The notes under the pieces are model-generated. The model saw only the letters and a list, made by a program, of their open reading frames with translations, was not told where the DNA came from and did no database searches. A DNA stretch of 10,501 nucleotides, from the NCBI GenBank assembly GCA_029857655.1, contig JAOUGR010000043.1:1-10501 (forward strand). Reading direction: 5' to 3'. This stretch comes from Gammaproteobacteria bacterium (lineage in GTDB: Bacteria > Pseudomonadota > Gammaproteobacteria > Steroidobacterales > Steroidobacteraceae). Positions 6,505 to 10,501 of the stretch are shown here, one piece after another. A program made the translations under genes and the position numbers. Positions within the stretch are counted from its first letter, which is position 1; each line of letters starts with the position of its first letter.

Positions 6505-6864
6505 GTGAATATTCGCAATCTGGCCACGGGGCTCAGGTACTGCGGCATGGCCTCCGGCAAGAAGCAGACCTATTACGTCTTCGAGAGTGGCAAGGCCTAC
6601 ATGGTGATGTCGGCATCGCGCTCGAAGCGCGCGAGCGGTTACTTCAACCTGGTCAGCCGGGAAGCCGTCACCCGGATCCGCAAGACCTATGCCGGCCGCC
6701 AGGACGTGACGGCAAAGCAGCTTGCCACGCGATCGCGCGGCGCAGGCGTGCGCGATGCGCTGCAAGCACTCAACATCCTTTATGTCCTGGTCGCAACCGG
6801 CGCTGCCAAGCGCGACGATCGCTTCCAGGACCAGCGGCTGCATTTCAACATCCTGCCGCGATAA
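6505..6864 (+). CDS. Hypothetical 119-aa protein downstream of bufC
   Basis: This protein begins with GTG at 6505, preceded by GGGGAG at 6492-6497 with seven bases of spacing, a strong ribosome site. It is basic, has no signal peptide or membrane segment, and looks like a small alpha/beta domain (TYYVFESGKAYMVMSASR, 22-39) followed by a helical region with a possible winged-helix look (RDALQALNILYVLVATGAAKR, about 83-103). I do not recognise a family. It lies 40 bases after bufC and just before a strong terminator, so read-through from the bufferin operon is likely, but its own strong ribosome site leaves an independent role open. It sits where many bufferin operons carry a DoxX-type gene, to which it bears no resemblance. 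Confidence 0.78.
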   Translation: MNIRNLATGLRYCGMASGKKQTYYVFESGKAYMVMSASRSKRASGYFNLVSREAVTRIRKTYAGRQDVTAKQLATRSRGAGVRDALQALNILYVLVATGAAKRDDRFQDQRLHFNILPR

Positions 6865-6868
6865 AAAG

Positions 6869-6896
6869 AAAAGGCCCGCCAAATGGCGGGCCTTTT
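6869..6896. terminator. Bidirectional rho-independent terminator
   Basis: AAAAGGCCCGCC (6869-6880), loop AAAT, then GGCGGGCCTTTT (6885-6896). The 12-bp stem has a GC core and T-runs on both strands, so it can end the bufferin-side transcript and the convergent membrane-protein transcript. It begins five bases after the stop codon at 6864. Confidence 0.93.
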
Positions 6897-6921
6897 GTCT
6901 GCCGCGTCCTGCGGACTTCTT

Positions 6922-7230
6922 TTAGGGCTTGTATCTGGTCCAGACGTTGCGAGCAATCATCATGAGTGCTGCGCCGGAAGCGAAGACGCCCGCTGCGCTG
7001 AATATCTTGTACAGATAATCGCCAACTTCCGGGATGTGATTGAAGGCGCTCGACAGCGATGTCAGCACGAGTGCCGAAACCAGCACACGCACACTGTCTT
7101 CCGTTGCCATGCCGAAACCGGCAGCCAGACCAAGCAGCACCAGGATCAGGCCCGTGTACTCAAACGACATGAAAGCGGAAACGACGCACAAAGCGATTGC
7201 CGCCCAACCTATCAACTTGAATGGATTCAC
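6922..7230 (-). CDS. Small four-helix integral membrane protein, unknown function
   Basis: This 102-aa protein starts with GTG at 7230, preceded by AGGGGGG with six bases of spacing. Four hydrophobic segments are seen at about 6-22, 26-42, 47-62 and 76-93, with a charged loop (TEDSVR, 43-48) and a polar stretch HIPEVGDYLYK (65-75) between helices 3 and 4; the C-terminus is basic (RNVWTRYKP). The layout resembles a widespread family of uncharacterised roughly 100-aa membrane proteins, but I cannot name it. It converges on the bufferin-side gene across the bidirectional terminator and has a long, structured upstream region. Confidence 0.83.
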   Translation of the reverse strand: MNPFKLIGWAAIALCVVSAFMSFEYTGLILVLLGLAAGFGMATEDSVRVLVSALVLTSLSSAFNHIPEVGDYLYKIFSAAGVFASGAALMMIARNVWTRYKP

Positions 7231-7469
7231 TTTTTACCCCCCTGAAGCTTGTTATGGTGCGGCTTGGTAGGCCCGTACCGCTGCGCGATCCTACGCCCGG
7301 CTTTCCGGCGCGGCAAACCTGCCTGATTCCCGCCAACCGGGGGTCCTCCCGGTCGGAATGGGCAAGTTCGCCGGGTGGAGTCGTGGCGCCCTCAGGCCAG
7401 CCAACCGCATTCGCAGGGACAGCAATAACCGGGTTGTCGCAGCACCGTGCGTGCCCGATGCTGCGCGCC
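7231..7469. other. 239-base divergent intergenic region with structured sequence
   Basis: No coding frame here looks real; the frame open into DUF1203 reads as low-information sequence. The region holds the promoters of the membrane-protein gene (minus) and DUF1203 (plus), though I see no clean consensus, and an extended palindrome at 7326-7359. Confidence 0.55.
7326..7359 (-). repeat. Extended imperfect palindrome, better paired as minus-strand RNA
   Basis: Outer arms ATTCC/GGAAT flank an inner perfect ACCGGG/CCCGGT stem with a six-base loop. Read as minus-strand RNA, the nine-base stem CCGACCGGG/CCCGGUUGG is fully paired with one G-U wobble, whereas the plus-strand RNA has an A-C mismatch. 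This favours a structure in the leader of the membrane-protein transcript. No known riboswitch consensus is recognised. Confidence 0.45.
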
Positions 7470-7937
7470 ATGAGCTACACACTGCGCGGGCTCGAGCCCG
7501 CATTATTCGAACCGCTGTTTGGTCTCGATGAAGAAACGCTCGCTGCCCGCGGCATGCGCTGGATGGACGTGGACGCCGCCGTCGGCTATCCCTGCCGCAT
7601 CAGTCTTGAGGACGCGCCTGTCGGCGAACGGGTGCTGCTGCTGCCATTCGTGCACCAGGACAGCAGCTCACCCTATCGCGCTTCAGGGCCCATTTTCGTG
7701 CGCCAGGGCCAGCGCGAGGCCCAATGCATTGCCGGCGAGTTGCCGCCCTACCTCACTTTGCGACCACTCTCGGTTCGCGCCTACGACGCAGCGGACGAAA
7801 TGGTCGATGCGGATGTCATCGAGGGCGCCGCCGCCGCATCACTGATCGAGCGCTACCTCGGCCGCGACGACGTCGCCTATCTGCACCTGCACTTCGCGCG
7901 GCGCGGATGCTATGCCTGCCGAGTGGATCGCGGTTGA
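7470..7937 (+). CDS. DUF1203 family protein
   Basis: The 155-aa product is a typical full-length DUF1203 protein of unknown function. Family signatures are visible in order: the N-terminus YTLRGLEPALFEPLFGL, GYPCRISLEDAPVGERVLLL (39-58), SPYRASGPIFVR (67-78), and the C-terminal block YLHLHFARRGCYACRVDRG (137-155) with two cysteines and clustered His/Arg that look like a ligand or metal site. It is cytoplasmic. The ATG at 7470 fits the family's start; an in-frame ATG at 7458 is possible, and neither has a good ribosome site. It is followed six bases later by a hairpin and appears monocistronic. Confidence 0.88.
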   Translation: MSYTLRGLEPALFEPLFGLDEETLAARGMRWMDVDAAVGYPCRISLEDAPVGERVLLLPFVHQDSSSPYRASGPIFVRQGQREAQCIAGELPPYLTLRPLSVRAYDAADEMVDADVIEGAAAASLIERYLGRDDVAYLHLHFARRGCYACRVDRG

Positions 7938-7942
7938 GCAAG

Positions 7943-7969
7943 GGCGACCTGCCGAAGGCACAGGTCGCC
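7943..7969 (+). terminator. Probable terminator hairpin after DUF1203
   Basis: GGCGACCTG (7943-7951) and CAGGTCGCC (7961-7969) pair perfectly, with a nine-base loop that can close further (TGCC-GAA-GGCA). The tail ACTTTCG is short of T, so efficiency is uncertain. It sits between DUF1203 and the convergent LacI remnant. Confidence 0.6.
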
Positions 7970-8012
7970 ACTTTCGAGTCGAACCATGACTGACCTGGCA
8001 CAGATTGGCAAC

Positions 8013-8165
8013 TCAGGTTTCGCGAACAATCAGCTCGGTCCCGATGAACTGGGACGCGGGTTGTGCACTTTCGAGTATGCCCATGAGGTTCGAGACAAGC
8101 AGGGCGCCGGCCTGCCGCGTGTCCTGGCGGATCGTCGTAATGGGCGGGCTGAAATAGGCCGCGGC
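8013..8165 (-). pseudogene. Orphan C-terminal remnant of a LacI-family repressor
   Basis: Read on the minus strand, about 48 codons ending in TGA at 8013-8015 give AYFSPPITTIRQDTRQAG, then a helix ALLVSNLMGIL, then FIGTELIVRET. This is the characteristic end of LacI/GalR regulators: the PPlTTirQd segment, the AG..LV..L helix, and the terminal TELivRes strand. Nothing of the DNA-binding domain or the rest of the sugar-binding domain is found; upstream (rightwards) the same frame remains open but reads only as the shadow of the PhoX-like gene. The remnant lacks a start and cannot be functional. It was probably cut off when the PhoX-like gene arrived. Good local match to the family by eye; the exact right boundary is uncertain (8160-8200). 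Confidence 0.72.
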
Positions 8166-8216
8166 CGGCTGAAGTTCGTGCCGCCGCCCGGCGCGGCGTG
8201 GATAATATGCGTGCCG

Positions 8217-9719
8217 ATGAAACATCCGTCCCTCAGCCGCCGGAATTTCCTCGTGGGTTCCGCAGGAATTGCTGCGGTCACCATCGCCACGGTCCTCGCT
8301 GCCCGGCGCTCGCGTCGCATGGCCTCGGGCGTCGCTGGCTCCAGGAGCGTGCCAGGTCCCTACGGACCGCTGCGACCGGTTGCCGACCTGGAAACCGGCC
8401 TGCCGCTGGTGCAGTTGCCGGAGGGATTCGAGTACCGCTCGTTCTCCTGGAGTGGCGATCCAATGAGCGATGGTGCGCCGACGCCGGATTCGCATGACGG
8501 CATGGGTGTCATCTTCGCCGCGCAGTCCGGCGATGAACGGGAGATCGTGCTGGTGCGCAACCACGAGCGCGAGCATGACACGCTGATTGTTGCGCCGGCG
8601 CTCTACGACACGGCAGTAGAGGGCGGGAATCTGCCCATGGGCGGCGGCACGACCACGCTCACGTTCCGCGGCGGCCGCTGGATCAGCGCCGTGCCCTCGC
8701 TCGGCGGCACATACGATAATTGTGCGGGCGGCGTGACACCCTGGGGCACCTGGCTTTCCTGCGAGGAGACCAAGCTCGATCGCAGCCGGCAGGGCGGGCG
8801 CAGGCACGGTTATGTGTTCGAAGTGCGGCGCCATGCCGCCGAGACCACCGGCCGGCCGATCGTGGACATGGGCCGCATGGCGCACGAGGCCGTCGCGATC
8901 GATCCGGAAACGCGCATCGCCTACCTGACGGAAGACGACGACGATGTCCGCAGTGGCGGTTTCTATCGCTTCGTTCCGAAGGATCCCGGCGGCAATGCCG
9001 GCAGCTACGAGGAGGGCGGGCAGCTGCAGGCAGCCCGGGTCATTGGCAATCGCAACGCGGATTTGCGCGCGCCGGCGGTCGGCGATCTTTACCAGGTCGA
9101 ATGGGTGGATATTGAAAACCCGGATGCTGATCCTGGTGCCGCTCCGCCCGAAATCGCCTCAGCAACGACGCTGGCCAGCGGCCCGTTCCGGCAGGCCTGG
9201 TCCCAGGGCGCATTGCGCCTGCGCCGCGGCGAAGGAATCTGCCATCACGCGGGCAAATTCTATGTCGTCGATACCGCCGCCGGCACCGACATGTTCGGGC
9301 GGCGTGGCCGCGGGGACGGCGCGGTCTGGGAGTACGATCCGCGCACCGGGAACCTGCGTGCGATCTTTGTCGCCGACAGCCAGGAGGTCGGCGACAACAT
9401 CGATAACATCACGGCAAGCCCGCGTGGCGGCCTGTTTCTCTGCGAGGACGGCGATTCAATCGTGGACGCCTATGGTCCGGGCATGCGGCTGCTCGGCCTG
9501 ACGGCCGAAGGCGACTCGTACACGTTCATGAAGAATCATGTGCAGCTGACTGAGCAGCAAATCACCTCGGCAGGCAAGCAGATTGCGCCCGGCGATTATC
9601 GCGGCGAGGAACTAGCCGGCGTCTGTTTCGATCCCGCCGGCGAGCTGATGTTCGTGAATATCCAGCGCCCGGGGATCACGCTTGCGATCTGGGGCCCGTG
9701 GGCGAAGGGCAACCTCTAG
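8217..9719 (+). CDS. Tat-exported PhoX-like (DUF839) phosphatase-family protein
   Basis: This 500-aa protein begins with a textbook Tat signal: LSRRNFL (6-12), then GSAGIAAVTIATVLAA. The mature part is a PhoX/DUF839 beta-propeller; characterised PhoX enzymes are periplasmic phosphomonoesterases that use iron and calcium. Matching blocks are LVRNHEREH (112-120), EGGNLPMGGGTTTL (135-148), GGTYDNCAGGVTPWGTWLSCEE (163-184) with the iron-ligand-type Cys169 and acidic E183/E184, GRMAHEAVAIDPET (219-232), AYLTEDDDD (235-243), RRGEGICH (336-343) and LFLCEDGD (406-413). It is shorter than classical PhoX (about 600 aa or more), so phosphatase activity should be taken as likely but unproved. ATG 8217 is chosen by the Tat motif; an in-frame GTG at 8211 has a better placed GTGGA. 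No Pho-box pair is evident upstream, where the LacI remnant lies antisense. Confidence 0.9.
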   Translation: MKHPSLSRRNFLVGSAGIAAVTIATVLAARRSRRMASGVAGSRSVPGPYGPLRPVADLETGLPLVQLPEGFEYRSFSWSGDPMSDGAPTPDSHDGMGVIFAAQSGDEREIVLVRNHEREHDTLIVAPALYDTAVEGGNLPMGGGTTTLTFRGGRWISAVPSLGGTYDNCAGGVTPWGTWLSCEETKLDRSRQGGRRHGYVFEVRRHAAETTGRPIVDMGRMAHEAVAIDPETRIAYLTEDDDDVRSGGFYRFVPKDPGGNAGSYEEGGQLQAARVIGNRNADLRAPAVGDLYQVEWVDIENPDADPGAAPPEIASATTLASGPFRQAWSQGALRLRRGEGICHHAGKFYVVDTAAGTDMFGRRGRGDGAVWEYDPRTGNLRAIFVADSQEVGDNIDNITASPRGGLFLCEDGDSIVDAYGPGMRLLGLTAEGDSYTFMKNHVQLTEQQITSAGKQIAPGDYRGEELAGVCFDPAGELMFVNIQRPGITLAIWGPWAKGNL

Positions 9720-9734
9720 CGGCGCGCAGTGCGG

Positions 9735-10133
9735 TCAACGCGACGCCGTGCCGTTGCCATTTGTCTTCCTGCGACCTTCGATGAAGTAGAAGATCAGGTT
9801 GGCAAGACCGATCGCAGCCGGGATCAGGCCGAACAGCGCGACGTCATTGCCCGCCACCCGGTCGAGGGCGAAGTAAAGCACGATGCCGACGCCCAGCATG
9901 GTCATGCCGCTGCGGAGCGCGCCGGAACGCGAGCGCATGCCCCCATTTTCGGGGTCTTCGAGTTCAGGAGGAAGTTCCAGGCCCTTTTCCATGGCCACGA
10001 GCCTTTCCTTGTGGCGCAGTTCGACACGCTGCATCTTGCGGCGGTGGCCCGTGAGGACCGCGACGACCGCTATGCCAATTCCGAACACGATCCCCAGAAT
10101 AGGGATCAACAGTGCCATCGTGTCTTCATCCAT
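9735..10133 (-). CDS. DUF6249-like membrane protein linked to an ECF sigma factor
   Basis: The 132-aa product has an N-terminal membrane helix (about 6-27), a basic, probably cytoplasmic segment HRRKMQRVELRHKERLVAMEKGLELPPEL (30-58), and two more helices (about 74-91 and 98-116). The HRRKM....H.ERL.AmeKG.e.PP pattern is typical of a family of small membrane proteins (DUF6249-like) commonly found beside ECF sigma factor genes. ATG 10133 is used because GGGAG lies seven bases upstream; a TTG directly before it is in frame. It follows the 40-aa gene by 19 bases and probably shares its promoter. A role in sensing or controlling the sigma factor is possible, but no anti-sigma zinc-finger motif is present. 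Confidence 0.85.
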   Translation of the reverse strand: MDEDTMALLIPILGIVFGIGIAVVAVLTGHRRKMQRVELRHKERLVAMEKGLELPPELEDPENGGMRSRSGALRSGMTMLGVGIVLYFALDRVAGNDVALFGLIPAAIGLANLIFYFIEGRRKTNGNGTASR

Positions 10134-10152
10134 CAAAATTCTCCCGGTTGAT

Positions 10153-10275
10153 TCAGAAACCCAGCAGCAGGCTTAGCAGTTGCCAGATGACGCTCGAATC
10201 CGCTTTCAACACGGATCCGAACAGGAAGCCCGCGATCGCGACAGCCGTGATTTCGAGGGCATGTATGCTGTTCAC
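10153..10275 (-). CDS. Unlisted 40-aa small membrane protein, possibly leaderless
   Basis: A short minus-strand frame from GTG 10275 to TGA 10153-10155 encodes 40 residues with two hydrophobic stretches: ALEITAVAIAGFLFGSVL (6-23) and SVIWQLLSLLLGF (28-40), joined by KADS. It lies 19 bases upstream of the DUF6249-like gene and directly downstream of a leftward ECF-type promoter. The GTG begins seven bases after the -10 element, about where transcription should start, and has no Shine-Dalgarno sequence, so a leaderless message is plausible. No other start codon in this frame gives a sensible product. No family is recognised. Reality is supported by placement and hydrophobic pattern only. Confidence 0.62.
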   Translation of the reverse strand: MNSIHALEITAVAIAGFLFGSVLKADSSVIWQLLSLLLGF

Positions 10276-10281
10276 GGTAAT

Positions 10282-10311
10282 TGATACGCTGCCGCGGCCT
10301 GCCGGGTTTCA
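10282..10311 (-). promoter_or_regulatory. Leftward ECF-type promoter (TGAAACC-N16-CGTATCA)
   Basis: On the minus strand the -35 TGAAACC occupies 10311-10305 and the -10 CGTATCA occupies 10288-10282, with a 16-base spacer. The AAC-containing -35 and CGT-type -10 are standard for ECF sigma factors. Expected transcription start is near 10275, driving the 40-aa gene and the DUF6249-like gene. Confidence 0.75.
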
Positions 10312-10333
10312 GGCTGGTGCGGGAAAATATCGC

Positions 10334-10363
10334 TGAAACCTTGCCGGGTGCCGCAGCGTATCA
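10334..10363 (+). promoter_or_regulatory. Rightward ECF-type promoter (TGAAACC-N16-CGTATCA)
   Basis: The -35 TGAAACC is at 10334-10340 and the -10 CGTATCA at 10357-10363, again with a 16-base spacer. The expected start near 10370 leaves a leader of roughly 17 bases containing AGAAGG before the sigma-factor ATG at 10387. Likely autoregulated by that sigma factor. Confidence 0.78.
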
Positions 10364-10386
10364 ACCGGGGAGAAGGTCCGATCCGA

Positions 10387-10501
10387 ATGCCGGCCGACGA
10401 CGCGATCATTGCATTGATCCAGCAAGGCCGGGCCGGCGAGGGCTTCGAGCTGCTGATGCCGGCTTATCGCCGGCGTGTTTTCGGGCTGGCTTACAGCCTG
10501 T
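10387..10501 (+). CDS. ECF-family RNA polymerase sigma factor, N-terminal part (cut by window edge)
   Basis: Only the first 38 residues are visible: MPADDAIIALIQQGRAGEG, then FELLMPAYRRRVFGLAYSL. This is the usual opening of a sigma-70 region 2 domain in ECF sigma factors, where a short acidic/helical lead precedes the Y..RVF.LAYSLL helix. The ATG at 10387 has GGGGAGAAGG at 10367-10376, about ten bases upstream. An ECF-type promoter precedes it, and a mirror copy faces the opposite way into a small membrane-protein operon. The subgroup cannot be assigned without regions 2.4 and 4.2, which lie outside. Confidence 0.8.
   Translation, partial: MPADDAIIALIQQGRAGEGFELLMPAYRRRVFGLAYSL

Larger units (their letters stand above)
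10281..10364. repeat. Nested 84-base inverted repeat formed by mirror-image promoters
   Basis: Outer arms TTGATACGCTGC (10281-10292) and GCAGCGTATCAA (10353-10364) are perfect. Inner arms GGTTTCAG (10305-10312) and CTGAAACC (10333-10340) are also perfect. Both pairs are separated by exactly 12 bases on each side, so the whole is symmetric about 10322.5. The symmetry is explained by the two opposing promoters. Confidence 0.9.

Noticed and set aside
7221..7469. N-terminal extension of the DUF1203 protein
   Set aside because: The family begins at the residues encoded from 7470; the upstream frame is low-information and lies over a divergent promoter region.
7231..7469. Cyclic-di-GMP or cobalamin riboswitch
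   Set aside because: A few GGCAAACC- and GCCAC-like strings occur, but the ordered conserved core of either class is missing on both strands.
8166..8885. Minus-strand frame continuing rightwards from the LacI remnant
   Set aside because: Only the last 50 or so codons resemble LacI; the rest is Arg/His/Ala-rich shadow of the PhoX-like gene, which has clear family motifs on the other strand.
9720..9734. Terminator between the PhoX-like gene and the DUF6249-like gene
   Set aside because: The 15-base gap between the convergent stops contains no convincing stem-loop or T-run.

Overview
The window is GC-rich, gene-dense bacterial DNA. It carries Tat and Sec export signals, a lipoprotein, an ECF sigma factor and a bufferin (MNIO) operon. 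This fits an environmental proteobacterium, probably a gammaproteobacterium, but no single marker fixes the taxon. There are no rRNA or tRNA genes, CRISPR arrays or intact mobile elements that I can see.

Left part (53-4092, minus strand): four genes are packed head to tail and probably form one operon. In order of transcription they are a 134-aa exported protein built from two copies of a Cys-containing module, a dimethylarginine dimethylaminohydrolase (DDAH)-type enzyme, a 283-aa Cys-rich lipoprotein, and a periplasmic SdsA1-type alkylsulfatase with a full set of zinc ligands. Gaps are 3, 7 and 43 bases.

Centre (4284-6896, plus strand): this is a bufferin-type metallophore operon. The 121-aa precursor has a twin-arginine signal and a core of four 19-residue repeats with 12 perfectly spaced cysteines. 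It is followed by a MNIO/DUF692 maturase (BufB) and a DUF2063 partner (BufC) that starts inside the bufB stop codon. A perfect 13-bp hairpin lies between precursor and enzymes. A 119-aa gene of unknown function follows bufC, then a strong bidirectional rho-independent terminator. No DoxX-type bufD is present. This is the most notable named system in the window.

Middle right (6922-9719): a four-helix membrane protein on the minus strand faces away from a DUF1203 gene across a structured 239-base intergenic region. After DUF1203 comes a strong hairpin, then the orphaned C-terminal end of a LacI-family repressor on the minus strand. A Tat-exported PhoX-like (DUF839) protein follows, and its insertion or recombination seems to have removed the rest of that repressor.

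Right end (9735-10501): a DUF6249-like membrane protein and an unlisted 40-aa membrane protein run leftwards. An ECF sigma factor, cut by the window edge, runs rightwards. The shared 111-base region between them contains two mirror-image copies of the same ECF-style promoter, TGAAACC-N16-CGTATCA, one facing each way. This suggests the sigma factor activates itself and the small membrane operon symmetrically, and that the leftward transcript may be leaderless.
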